Part shown: in pieces, positions 34,301 through 42,345 of the stretch
How the letters are laid out: each line of letters starts with the position of its first letter
Numbering within the stretch: position 1 is the stretch's first letter
From: DATJBF01 sp035516795
Lineage (GTDB): Bacteria; Verrucomicrobiota; Verrucomicrobiia; Palsa-1439
Assembly: GCA_035516795.1 (NCBI GenBank)
Contig: DATIZX010000043.1
Span: 3,796-67,795 of the forward strand
Length of the DNA stretch: 64,000 nucleotides
Direction: 5' to 3'
The notes under the pieces: generated by a model
Databases searched by the model: none
The model's input: the letters and a program-made list of their open reading frames with translations, nothing else
Told to the model about the DNA's origin: nothing
Position numbers and translations under genes: made by a program

Positions 34301-34577
34301 TACTGCCACATTCATGGTCGGCATGAAGAGCGGTAACATTGATGGAGTCGGCCAGAAATGGATCACCTTCCAAGCGGGCAGCGATCCCTACGGATTTGTC
34401 CGGGACGGTAACTGGCATGTCGTCGACATACCGATGTCCGACTTTGCTCCGGAAGTCGACCTCTCTGCGGTCAGCCAGTTCTTCGAGGTTTTGAGCACTA
34501 CTTCGGCGATCTCTGACATCGAATTGGATGATATCCACTTTACCAATGGCGGAGTGGCTTCCCCACCCGACCAATAA
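31380..34577 (+). CDS. Secreted multidomain GH16 laminarinase (endo-beta-1,3-glucanase)
   Basis: 1065 residues. Signal peptide to about residue 36 ('IILIGAGAVNA'). N-terminal WPT domain, N-x-G-F-E module, second WPT domain and Fn3 (about 350-435), all duplicated from or to the di-haem gene. The GH16 domain spans about 445-690: 'VLWSDEFDGDVIDPSTWTYD', 'GQFEYDSARHENSYV', active site 'GELDITEMG' with Glu559, Asp561 and Glu564, and 'MYVDWIRV'. Motifs match laminarinases (GH16_3). Two C-terminal modules begin 'ETGNFGVYTDTT' and 'ENGNFGVYTETA'; these resemble ExoP/CBM-like galactose-binding folds. It should cut beta-1,3-glucan outside the cell. Specificity (mixed-linkage versus laminarin) not resolved. 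Confidence 0.9.
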   Translation: MRKQLTALFAVGKWATRLSVPSIILIGAGAVNAQVQLSIQPGVQLSWPTPNPANTYHLQWLSLSGGTWSDLVSPVAGNGTTHTNFDPFPSGSRLYQDLEIVPGTPPSPAAPANSGFETGSGSSADSWTVDTAAGGPVYGVRTNDSPHSGSFDFQIHLASTGAGPVVQFNQSGVPVTGGTVYPFTFYAKALAGSLGYNAQWRILWSPSGDTGYQTFGLTAGSAYALISNSVTAPASATSATIFFHFAGAADPGQSANIDIDDVTFGSGTSSPGTPDVTNVLQVTNLPVANVNWPSTSGVQYFPQILTDQISGVWSDSLPAVIGDGTTMSIMLPMTNSATFIRLRTPPPAVLPPTDLHQIPSGSSNAISIAWTPSTTPGVTGYRLLYGDISGTTTNTTDLGNVTSAVISGLSSGVTYFVSIVTLSPYGLSSPSDATIQAQVSNISNGVLWSDEFDGDVIDPSTWTYDVGGGGWGNGQFEYDSARHENSYVTNGTLVIEARRENWMGNQFTSARMLTQGRLAFKYGDLEARIKLPNTANGLWPAFWMMGNNAGAIVWPDCGELDITEMGSAAGITQGLQQELVDSAVHYSNATNGYSNYVTWYTAPVDLTQDYHRYKMSWTPTTITFYLDDVPIGSMDITADYLSEFHQPMFPILNIAVGGYNPSYTGVYSPADVTAPMPARMYVDWIRVSDNGYTQLYFGDDNAETGNFGVYTDTTPVNHSLTYGTGLEPGFEYGTNAALYTWNNMTAVAPTTTSEGANAWSFDVAGGDWFGMGVFLPNFRNMKNYSDGYLHFDLKTTSTVAMQVGVKSCRGGEFWLPVGDETAEFGFARDGQWHSLKIPLNRFANTDFRTMSQMFMISSVGNAPSALNLSIDNVRWEPSVARVTPENGNFGVYTETAANKTAGQFALGVQGNFFVWANTLVPITQHPYEGAEDISLQSAPGLTWFGMAFTPNVKYNLSAFRYPGCKLEFAMKTSSTATFMVGMKSGNIDGVGQKWITFQAGSDPYGFVRDGNWHVVDIPMSDFAPEVDLSAVSQFFEVLSTTSAISDIELDDIHFTNGGVASPPDQ
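31459..32240 (+). repeat. Segmental duplication, copy B (partner 27690-28470)
   Basis: Second copy of the binding-domain region described at 27690. The offset between copies is about 3.77 kb and both are in the same orientation, so unequal recombination between them would remove or fuse the two genes. Confidence 0.85.
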
Positions 34578-34802
34578 AATGGTATCCGCCACGCTGAACA
34601 AAGTTTTCGCCGCGTTGACTGACTTGCCAGTCGGATCAACAGCGATCCCCACTCATCGATCCTCGAGCCGGCTATTTTGGTTGCGTCACCGTTTCGCTCT
34701 GCCTAAGTTGCTCTTGGGTGCAGCAAAGACAGCCTGCTGCGCATTTGAGGAAGAATACCGTGACACGCCCCTTAAATTGTTCTGCAGGAGGTTACTTGTT
34801 TC

Positions 34803-36983
34803 ATGAAACCTAGTCGCCCATCACGATCAGTTGTCGCCTCCGCTATGCTGAATGGCTCGCCGCCCAAAGCCAGAGCCCAAGATGAAACCGGGGCACCACC
34901 ATACCGAAATCCCAGTCTACCCGTCGAACAGCGTGTCGAGGACCTGCTTGCGCGGATGAGTCTCGAAGAGAAAGTAGACCTCTTGAGTGGAACCGGTTAC
35001 GACTCGAAGCCGAATGCTCGTTTGGGAATTCCCGCTCTTCGGATGGCGGACGGACCTCAAGGAGTGCGGCTTGATGACTCGGACACAGACCATCCATCCA
35101 AGCGCGCACCGAAAAAGTCAGCCATCGCGGCGACAGCCTTCCCCTGTGGCGTGTCCTTGGCTGCGACCTGGAATCCTCAATTGGTTCAGCAAGTCGGTCG
35201 CGCCATTGCGCGAGAGGCGCGGATGCTTAACAAGGACATGTTGCTGGCCCCCTGCGTGAACATCGTGCGCGTACCCCACGGCGGTCGTAATTTCGAGAGT
35301 TTTGGAGAAGACCCATTTCTCGCTTCGCAGATGGCGGTGACCTACATCCACGGGGTACAAAGCCAAGGCGTGATCGCCACGGTCAAACATTTCGCAGCGA
35401 ACAACCAGGAGTTTGAGCGGCGCACGATCAATGCGAAAATCGATGAACGCGTCCTTCACGAAATCTACTTTCCTGCGTTTCGGGCGGCCGTCCAAGAGGC
35501 GGGTGTTTGGTCCGTCATGTCCGCCTACAATAAGGTGAATGGCGCCTGGTGTTCAGAGAATCCGTATCTGCTCACAGACGTTTTGAAACGCCAGTGGGGT
35601 TTTCAGGGTTTTGTGGTCTCGGATTGGGGTGCTGTCCATTCCACGGTCGCGACTGCGAAGGCAGGATTGGACATCGAGATGCCGACAGGAAAGTTTCTCA
35701 ATGGCCAATTGCTGCTGCCTCCCATCTCCGACGGCCAGGTAAGTCAGGCGATCATCGATGACAAAGTTCGCCGAATATTGCGCGCCATGTTCAGCGTCGG
35801 GCTTTTCGACCAGCCGGAGTCTCAAGCTCTCCCATTCGATATTTCCGAACATCGCTCCGTCGCGCGGACTGCGGCTGCCGAGGGAATTGTGTTGCTGAAG
35901 AACGTGGGGGGCTTGTTGCCTTTGTTGCCAAAGAGAGTCCGTTCGATGGCAGTTCTCGGTCCCAATGCTGCTGAGGCGTATGTCGGCGGCGGTGGGAGTG
36001 CAATGGTGACACCCGTCGGCGCTGTGAGTCCACTGGACGGAATTCGTTCGCGTGCCGGCTCATCGTTTGACGTCGTATATGCTCCCGGATGCGCCATGGC
36101 CGACGAGAAAGAAAACACCGGGATCGCGAGTTCGCGTGCCGATCTGCTTAACGAAGCCGTGGCGGTGGCGGCCAAGGTCGATGTGGTCGTGGTGTTTGTC
36201 GGAGACTCCGCCCACCATGAGTCTGAAGGGTACGATCGCCAATCGCTCGAATTGCCAGCGGGACAGGATGAGTTAATCGAAGCCGTCGCAAAGACCAATC
36301 CGAATACGATCGTGGTGCTTGGAGTTGGCGCGCCTGTATTGATGGGACACTGGATTGATCGCGTGCCCGCGGTATTGAACGCCTGGCTTGGCGGACAGGA
36401 AGTCGGGAATGCAATCGCCGCTGTTCTGTTCGGTGATGTCAATCCATCCGGCAAGTTACCGGTGACGTTTCTCAAGGACTGGAAAGATTCGCCAGCTTAT
36501 GGGCGTTACCCGGGAGCGAAGGGGATGGTCGATTATGAGGAAGGTCTGTACGTGGGTTACCGGCATTTCGACAAGGAGAACATCGAACCGCTGTTTGCGT
36601 TCGGTCACGGCCTTTCCTACACGACGTTTGAGTATAGCGACTTGAAGGTGAGCCCCGAAAAAGTCGCGCCGAATCAAACGGTACAAATCTGCCTGAACGT
36701 GCGCAATACCGGTTCGCGTGAGGGCGCCGAGGCTGTGCAAGTTTACGTGCGCGATGTGAAAAGCAGCGTCGAGCGTCCCGTGAAGGAATTAAAGGCCTTT
36801 CGCAAAATAACGTTGAAACCGGGTGAAACGCGACCGGTCTCGTTCACTCTCGACAAGAGTGCGATGGCGTTCTACGACGTTGCCAAACAGGATTGGATTG
36901 CAGAGCCGGGGACGTTTGAGGTTGCGGTGGGCGCGTCCTCACGCGACATCCGCTTGAAGGCAAAGTTTGAATTGACAAAGTGA
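34803..36983 (+). CDS. Glycoside hydrolase family 3 beta-glucosidase
   Basis: 726 residues; AGGAGG eleven bases before the ATG. Domains: GH3 N-terminal barrel ('RMSLEEKVDLLSGTG' to about 330), the alpha/beta sandwich (about 370-590) and a C-terminal Fn3-like domain (about 640-720). Nucleophile Asp274 in 'FVVSDWGA'; probable acid/base Glu475 in 'ESEGYDRQSLELP'; 'KHFAANNQEFER' is the substrate-site Lys-His. It releases glucose from beta-glucosides and oligosaccharides. The first 25 residues end 'PPKARAQDE' but lack a strong hydrophobic core, so export is doubtful. It overlaps the frame of the next gene closely, forming an operon with the thioredoxin-like and aldo/keto reductase genes. Confidence 0.94.
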   Translation: MKPSRPSRSVVASAMLNGSPPKARAQDETGAPPYRNPSLPVEQRVEDLLARMSLEEKVDLLSGTGYDSKPNARLGIPALRMADGPQGVRLDDSDTDHPSKRAPKKSAIAATAFPCGVSLAATWNPQLVQQVGRAIAREARMLNKDMLLAPCVNIVRVPHGGRNFESFGEDPFLASQMAVTYIHGVQSQGVIATVKHFAANNQEFERRTINAKIDERVLHEIYFPAFRAAVQEAGVWSVMSAYNKVNGAWCSENPYLLTDVLKRQWGFQGFVVSDWGAVHSTVATAKAGLDIEMPTGKFLNGQLLLPPISDGQVSQAIIDDKVRRILRAMFSVGLFDQPESQALPFDISEHRSVARTAAAEGIVLLKNVGGLLPLLPKRVRSMAVLGPNAAEAYVGGGGSAMVTPVGAVSPLDGIRSRAGSSFDVVYAPGCAMADEKENTGIASSRADLLNEAVAVAAKVDVVVVFVGDSAHHESEGYDRQSLELPAGQDELIEAVAKTNPNTIVVLGVGAPVLMGHWIDRVPAVLNAWLGGQEVGNAIAAVLFGDVNPSGKLPVTFLKDWKDSPAYGRYPGAKGMVDYEEGLYVGYRHFDKENIEPLFAFGHGLSYTTFEYSDLKVSPEKVAPNQTVQICLNVRNTGSREGAEAVQVYVRDVKSSVERPVKELKAFRKITLKPGETRPVSFTLDKSAMAFYDVAKQDWIAEPGTFEVAVGASSRDIRLKAKFELTK

Positions 36984-37003
36984 GAGGAGGCGAACTGATC
37001 CCC

Positions 37004-38311
37004 TTGTTTTCGAAAACGTTCAGAGCGCTGACGTTCCTTACGGCAGTCGCGGGACTACTGCTCAGCCCATGCCAAGCCGCTGATGGATCGAAAACAAACG
37101 CCCCCGCCACCCCTGCTACCAAAACGCCCGTTGAGGTCTCGGAGCAATTGAAAATGTTGCGGAAGCGGGTCGATGAAGTCGACAGCGCGTATGCAGCATA
37201 CGTGAAGGGAATCGACAGCGATCAGAGAAGCAAACTCTGGGAGGTTTACACTCGAGAGAATGACGCTCTCATTCCCAGAATCCTTGAAGTTGTGCGCCGA
37301 GCGCCGAATTCCCCTGCGGCTTTCGAATTGATCCAGTGGGTCGTGACAAATGGGCGGATCTCTGCAAGGTCGCTCCGTCCTTACGGTCTCCAAGCTGTGG
37401 AGATCTTGCGGAATGGGTACACCAACTATCCAAATCTCGGTCGTGTTTGCCGAGCGCTGGCGTTCGCCGGGGATCCATCCAACCAACCGACGATGGAATT
37501 TCTGCAAATCGTATCAACAGGCAACCCCAATCGTGCCGCACGCGGGTCCGCCACTTTTGCGCTTGCGCGACTGACGAAAACAAAGGCTGAAGGGCTCGCT
37601 TTTCTTGAGTCATTCCCTCCTAACATTTATACGAATCTATATCCCAATGTGACTGAAGCCAGCGCCGATTACGAGCAAGCGTCTAAGAACGGTGGTTCAA
37701 AGGCGGTTTTTCAACGAGCGGAGCAGTTGTTTGAAACGATTCAAAAGAAGTATGCCGACTGTTCTAATTTTGAATCAGGTCCCGGACTCCGGCAGCCGAA
37801 ACCCACCCTTGGCGAGCAAGCGGGTGTTGAACTGTATGAATGTCAGCATCTGGTCCCCGGCAAGATTGCTCCCGAGCTTGAGGGTGAGGATCTTGATGGG
37901 CACAAATTCAAACTGAGTGATTATCGTGGCAAGGTCGTCATACTGAGTTTTTGGGCGTCATGGTGCGGGCCCTGTATGCAAATGTTGCCGCACGAGTGTG
38001 CCATGGCGCAGCGGCTGGAAGGAAAGCCCTTCGCCATTGTCGGCGTGAACGGCGATGCAACTCAACAGGATGCAAAAAGCGCCGCCGAGAAAAATCACAT
38101 AACATGGCGGTCATTTTGGAACGGTACAGGAGGACCGTGGAGCGGAACTGCCGCCGCTTGGAACGTGAACGGTTGGCCAACGGTATTGATCCTCGATGCA
38201 AAAGGCATGATCCGTCTCAAGCTTACGGGATACGGTGGCAAACGGATGGACTCTCTGCTGGACCAATTAGTGGATCACTTGTTGAATGAGCTTGGAAGCC
38301 AGCAACGTTGA
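37004..38311 (+). CDS. Secreted TlpA/ResA-like thioredoxin-domain protein
   Basis: About 435 residues. Start is uncertain: GAGGAGG (36984-36990) points to the TTG at 37004, giving signal peptide 'LTFLTAVAGLLLSPCQA'; a GTG at 36980 overlapping the GH3 stop is the alternative. An N-terminal helical region (about 40-270) resembles helical repeats in planctomycete/verrucomicrobial redox proteins. The C-terminal thioredoxin fold (about 285-430) has 'ILSFWASWCGPCMQM' with active-site Cys-Gly-Pro-Cys and the cis-Pro in 'GWPTVLIL'. Such proteins reduce disulphides or cytochrome haem Cys in the periplasm. With the di-haem protein nearby, a role in cytochrome maturation is possible but unproven. Confidence 0.85.
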   Translation: MFSKTFRALTFLTAVAGLLLSPCQAADGSKTNAPATPATKTPVEVSEQLKMLRKRVDEVDSAYAAYVKGIDSDQRSKLWEVYTRENDALIPRILEVVRRAPNSPAAFELIQWVVTNGRISARSLRPYGLQAVEILRNGYTNYPNLGRVCRALAFAGDPSNQPTMEFLQIVSTGNPNRAARGSATFALARLTKTKAEGLAFLESFPPNIYTNLYPNVTEASADYEQASKNGGSKAVFQRAEQLFETIQKKYADCSNFESGPGLRQPKPTLGEQAGVELYECQHLVPGKIAPELEGEDLDGHKFKLSDYRGKVVILSFWASWCGPCMQMLPHECAMAQRLEGKPFAIVGVNGDATQQDAKSAAEKNHITWRSFWNGTGGPWSGTAAAWNVNGWPTVLILDAKGMIRLKLTGYGGKRMDSLLDQLVDHLLNELGSQQR

Positions 38312-38334
38312 ACGCTTAAGGAGGTACCAATGAC

Positions 38335-39309
38335 ATGATCCAATCGCCGCCAACGCGCACGCTCGGTAAATCGGGCATCAAAGTCTCGGTGATCGGCACG
38401 GGATTATGGGCCGTCGGCGGAGGCTGGGGTCCGGTCGACGACAAGAAAGGGTTGGCCGGCATCGACGCGTCGTTGGAGGCAGGCGTGAATTTCTTCGATA
38501 CCGCAGACGTTTACGGCGACGGGCACAGCGAAGAGTTGTTGGGCAAGGCCATGCGTGGACGACGGGAGCGATTCGTGGTTGCCACCAAGATCGGCTGGGT
38601 TGGTTACGACGGAAAGAACAATCGATCGCAATACGACAGCGTCGAGAAATTGATTGTCGGTGTCGAGCAGAGCCTGCGGCGGTTGCAGACAGATCACATC
38701 GACCTCATTCAGAACCACATCTTTTACCGCGAGCCGAACACGAACGTTTTCCTCGAAGGTTTCCAGAAGCTCCAACGCGATGGAAAGGCGCGTGCCTATG
38801 GTGTGAGCACCAGCGACTTCACTTTCCTTCAGGAGTTCAACTCCAATGGCCAATGCGCCACTCTGCAAACTGACTACAGCATTCTCAACAGGTCCGCGGA
38901 GCAGGAGATTTTTCCGTACTGCCAGAAGAATGATATCGGCGTGATCGTGCGCGGCGCCTTGGCGATGGGCATTCTCACCGGAAAATTCAGCCCCGAGACA
39001 CGATTTCCCGATGGCGATTTCCGCCAGAACTGGCACGAGAAGCCCGACGAACGCCGTGTCTTTATTGAAGATCTCGACAAGGTTGAGCATCTTCGAGTTT
39101 TTACGGATGGCCGCACTCTCCCTCAACTCGCATTGCGCTTCGTGATCGATCATCCAGCTGTGACGACAGTTATTCCGGGGGCACGTTCCGCAGAGCAGGC
39201 ACGTGAGAATGTGAAGGCGGGCCTGTTGTCTCCGCTCACGCTGGCGGAACGAAGAAAGATCGACTTGATCACGCCACCTGGCGGGGGACGCAAGATCTGG
39301 CCCGCCTGA
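38335..39309 (+). CDS. Aldo/keto reductase
   Basis: 324 residues; AAGGAGG upstream of ATG 38335. Family features: 'FFDTADVYGDGHSEELLG' with catalytic Asp and Tyr, Lys in 'VVATKIGW', His in 'LIQNHIFYR' completing the Asp-Tyr-Lys-His tetrad, and the NADPH-site 'VIPGARSAEQARENV'. It is a cytoplasmic (beta/alpha)8 oxidoreductase acting on aldehydes, ketones or sugars, similar to the YajO/MocA-like group. It lies 23 bp after the thioredoxin-like gene. Its link to the locus may be oxidation or reduction of a released sugar; no specific substrate is indicated. Confidence 0.92.
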   Translation: MIQSPPTRTLGKSGIKVSVIGTGLWAVGGGWGPVDDKKGLAGIDASLEAGVNFFDTADVYGDGHSEELLGKAMRGRRERFVVATKIGWVGYDGKNNRSQYDSVEKLIVGVEQSLRRLQTDHIDLIQNHIFYREPNTNVFLEGFQKLQRDGKARAYGVSTSDFTFLQEFNSNGQCATLQTDYSILNRSAEQEIFPYCQKNDIGVIVRGALAMGILTGKFSPETRFPDGDFRQNWHEKPDERRVFIEDLDKVEHLRVFTDGRTLPQLALRFVIDHPAVTTVIPGARSAEQARENVKAGLLSPLTLAERRKIDLITPPGGGRKIWPA

Positions 39310-39367
39310 ACGGGAGTGCCGTGGGATCAGTCGTGGACGTCGAAGCCTTACAATTTAATAACTGATC

Positions 39368-42274
39368 ATGCCGAAGTCTGTGTCAGTTTTACTCTTGTTC
39401 CTGACCGCTGTATCGTCCCCTGCAGCTTCGTACTACACTAACCGCCTCGACGACCCGAAGGCCGTTTATTTGACGCCCGACGCTTTCCCGGTACACGCGG
39501 ATGGAGTTGCTGATGACTCCCAAGCGTTGCAGCAGGCGATCAACAAGGTGCAAGAGACGGTTCACCAGGGCATCGTGTTTATCCCCGCAGGGCAATACCG
39601 GCTCGGCAAAACCGTGTACGTTTGGAGCGGGATTCGCCTGATCGGCTACGGCCAACATCGTCCAGTGTTCATCCTTGGCGAAAGCACTCCCGGTTTTCGG
39701 GAGGGTCCCGGAAAATACATGATTCACTTTTGTGGCGACCGTCCGCCGCCCGGCCAACCGATTCGCGATGCCAATCCCGGAACGTTTTACAGTGCAATGA
39801 GCAATATCGATATCGAGATCCGCGATGGCAACGCGGCTGCCGTAGGCGTCCGTTCCCACTTTGCTCAGCATTGTTTTCTCGCCCATATGAACTTTCGCAT
39901 CGGTTCGGCTCGGGCGGGCGTCGAGGAAGTCGGCAACGAGTCCGAGGACGTGCATTTCTTTGGTGGCGAATTTGGGATCACAATGCACAAGCCTTCGCCC
40001 AGTTGGCCTTTCCTGTTGATCGATTCTTCATTTGAAGGCCAGCGCAAGGCTGCGATCGAGACCGAGGAAGGCGGACTGACAATCATTCGCAATCAATTCC
40101 GGCATGTTCCCACTGCAATTGCCATTCGCGAAAACCGCGCCGAGGAGTTGTGGATCAAGGATTCGCGCTTCGAGGACATCTCCGGTCCGTCTTTGATCAT
40201 CAGTGATGAAAGGAACGCAAGAACGCAGATCAATTTGGAGAACGTCGTCTGTCAACGGGTGCCGTTGATTGCCGAGTTTCGGGAGACCAGCAAGACAATT
40301 TCCGGCCGGTACCCCTTCTACAAAATCAACGCGTTTACGCATGGGTTGCAGATCGCTGATTTCGGAGCATCACCGCAGGTCAGCACGGATTACCAAGTTT
40401 CCCAACTGGGATCGGTGCCTGAATTGGTCAAATCCGATATCCCGCCGCTCCCGCCGGTCCAAACCTGGGCCAATATCCGGTCTCTCGGCGCCAAAGGAGA
40501 CGGTGTCTCAGATGACACAACGGTTCTCAAAAAGGCCATCGCCACGCATCGTGCGATCTACCTGCCTTCCGGTCGCTATCGCGTGACCGACACGATCACG
40601 CTCCGTCCCGATGCCATCTTGATCGGACTCCACCCGTACGCCACGCAAATTGTATTGCCGGACTCAATGCCGGCTTTTGCCGGCGTCGGTCCGCCCAAGC
40701 CATTGCTTGAAACGCCGCGCGGCGGCGCCAACATTGTCACGGGTATCGGCTTGGACACTGGCATGAATCCCCGCGCTGCCGCGGTCAAATGGATGGCGGG
40801 CAAAGATTCGCTGATGAATGATGTCCGCTTTCTCGGCGGACACGGAATGTACAACCCCGACGGTTCGCGAAGGAAGGTTTACAACGACAACCGCACGGGC
40901 GACCCGGATCCGAAGCGTCGCTGGGATTCACAGTATTGGAGCCTGTGGATCACCGATGGAGGCGGCGGTACGTTCAAGGACATCTGGACACCCAATACTT
41001 TCGCTCAAGCCGGCCTGTACGTTTCTGACACCGCCACGGAAGGACGTATTTACGCGATGTCCAGCGAGCACCACGTCCGTAATGAGGTGAGGCTACGCCA
41101 CGTCTCGAACTGGCAAATCTATGCGCTGCAAACCGAGGAGGAGCGTGGCGAAGGGCCAAATTGCCTGCCGGTGGACATTGACCACTGCACCAACATCACG
41201 TTGGCCAATCTCTTCCTCTACCGGGTGATGAGCACCTATTCGCCCTTTCCCTATGCGGTGAACATCGCGTCATCGCGCGATCTTCGGTTCCGTAACCTAC
41301 ACGTGTACAGCCCGAGCAAATTCGCGTTCGACAACACGGTTTTCCATCAGCCGCACAACGCGGAAATTCGCTGTCGTGAAATTGCGGCGCTGAATGTTTC
41401 CGGAACCCCGTCCGTCACGGCGCACGCGATGAAAGTCGAGAGGCTCATCGGCGGGTTCAACAACATTGACGGCATGGCTGTTGATGCCGAGGGAAACGTG
41501 TATTTCGTAGATGCCCGCTGGGGACGCATCTATCGATGGTCACCGGAAAATCGCGACCTCCAGGTCGCACGCCAGTTTCCTTTCGAGCCCGTCGGGCTGG
41601 CGTTCGACAGGTCCGGGAACCTCCTTGTGGTCACCCGTAACCGCGCGGTGGTCGCCTTTCATCCCGAGAGCCAAGAAGATGAAATGACGGTTCTCCGTCC
41701 TGTGAGGGCAACTCTACGGCCAGGGTTGACGGCCGTTCTCCCGGTCAGTCGCTGGCGGGATGCGCACGACTTCATCGAAGTCAACACACGGCCGCCGTCG
41801 CTGCAATATCTCTCACCGGATGGCACAACCTTTATTCCAGTGCCCGACGAATTCGAGACCGCCCGTTCCAAGAGACCCTTCTTCCCGACGATCGATTTGC
41901 TCAGAGCTTACGCGTTTGCACCAGCGGCGACGAATCTCCCTTTCTATGTTGCCGACGAATTCGGCCAGAAGACCTGGTCTTTCAGCATCAACCCCGACGG
42001 CTCGCTGTCGAATCCGAAGCTTTTTGCCGAGGAGGGCGAGGCCGGGGTCACAACGGATGCGGCAGGCAACGTATATATAGCAGCAGGCAACATTTACGTT
42101 TATGATCGTTCGGGAAAGCCAATTGGATTCATCGAAGTACCGGAGCGTCCGACAAGTCTTGTTTTTGGAGGCAAGGACCACCACACCCTCTTCATCGCCG
42201 CGCGCCGCTCGCTTTATGGAATCCATATGGGACCCAAGGACGTTAAATCCTGTTTTTTTGATGCGAAACATTGA
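39368..42274 (+). CDS. Secreted double beta-helix protein (GH55/pectate-lyase-3 type) with C-terminal SMP-30/NHL-like propeller
   Basis: 968 residues; signal peptide 'VLLLFLTAVSSPAAS'. Two right-handed beta-helix starts of the Pectate_lyase_3 kind: 'DGVADDSQALQQAIN' (about 45) and 'GAKGDGVSDDTTVLKKAI' (about 376), each followed by helix coils. Tandem helices of this sort make up GH55 exo-beta-1,3-glucanases, which fits the locus, though I cannot place the catalytic Glu. From about residue 690 ('IDGMAVDAEGNVYFVDARWG') the protein has repeats of an SMP-30/gluconolactonase-like beta-propeller, an uncommon fusion. No strong Shine-Dalgarno. Likely an extracellular glycan-active enzyme. Confidence 0.7.
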   Translation: MPKSVSVLLLFLTAVSSPAASYYTNRLDDPKAVYLTPDAFPVHADGVADDSQALQQAINKVQETVHQGIVFIPAGQYRLGKTVYVWSGIRLIGYGQHRPVFILGESTPGFREGPGKYMIHFCGDRPPPGQPIRDANPGTFYSAMSNIDIEIRDGNAAAVGVRSHFAQHCFLAHMNFRIGSARAGVEEVGNESEDVHFFGGEFGITMHKPSPSWPFLLIDSSFEGQRKAAIETEEGGLTIIRNQFRHVPTAIAIRENRAEELWIKDSRFEDISGPSLIISDERNARTQINLENVVCQRVPLIAEFRETSKTISGRYPFYKINAFTHGLQIADFGASPQVSTDYQVSQLGSVPELVKSDIPPLPPVQTWANIRSLGAKGDGVSDDTTVLKKAIATHRAIYLPSGRYRVTDTITLRPDAILIGLHPYATQIVLPDSMPAFAGVGPPKPLLETPRGGANIVTGIGLDTGMNPRAAAVKWMAGKDSLMNDVRFLGGHGMYNPDGSRRKVYNDNRTGDPDPKRRWDSQYWSLWITDGGGGTFKDIWTPNTFAQAGLYVSDTATEGRIYAMSSEHHVRNEVRLRHVSNWQIYALQTEEERGEGPNCLPVDIDHCTNITLANLFLYRVMSTYSPFPYAVNIASSRDLRFRNLHVYSPSKFAFDNTVFHQPHNAEIRCREIAALNVSGTPSVTAHAMKVERLIGGFNNIDGMAVDAEGNVYFVDARWGRIYRWSPENRDLQVARQFPFEPVGLAFDRSGNLLVVTRNRAVVAFHPESQEDEMTVLRPVRATLRPGLTAVLPVSRWRDAHDFIEVNTRPPSLQYLSPDGTTFIPVPDEFETARSKRPFFPTIDLLRAYAFAPAATNLPFYVADEFGQKTWSFSINPDGSLSNPKLFAEEGEAGVTTDAAGNVYIAAGNIYVYDRSGKPIGFIEVPERPTSLVFGGKDHHTLFIAARRSLYGIHMGPKDVKSCFFDAKH

Positions 42275-42304
42275 ATAAGCTTGCTTTCTGCGCGAAAATG
42301 TCGA

Positions 42305-42318
42305 TACAATCGCTTGCA
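42305..42318 (+). promoter_or_regulatory. LacI-operator-like site TACAATCGCTTGCA
   Basis: TACAA-TCGC-TTGCA is one base away from the TGCAA-N4-TTGCA pattern, with a central CG. It ends 27 bp before the chosen start of the second GH16 gene. Position is right for repression; the TTGACA-N17 geometry is not present. Confidence 0.4.
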
Positions 42319-42345
42319 TAGCGCGAAATGGGCGCATTTACAGTC

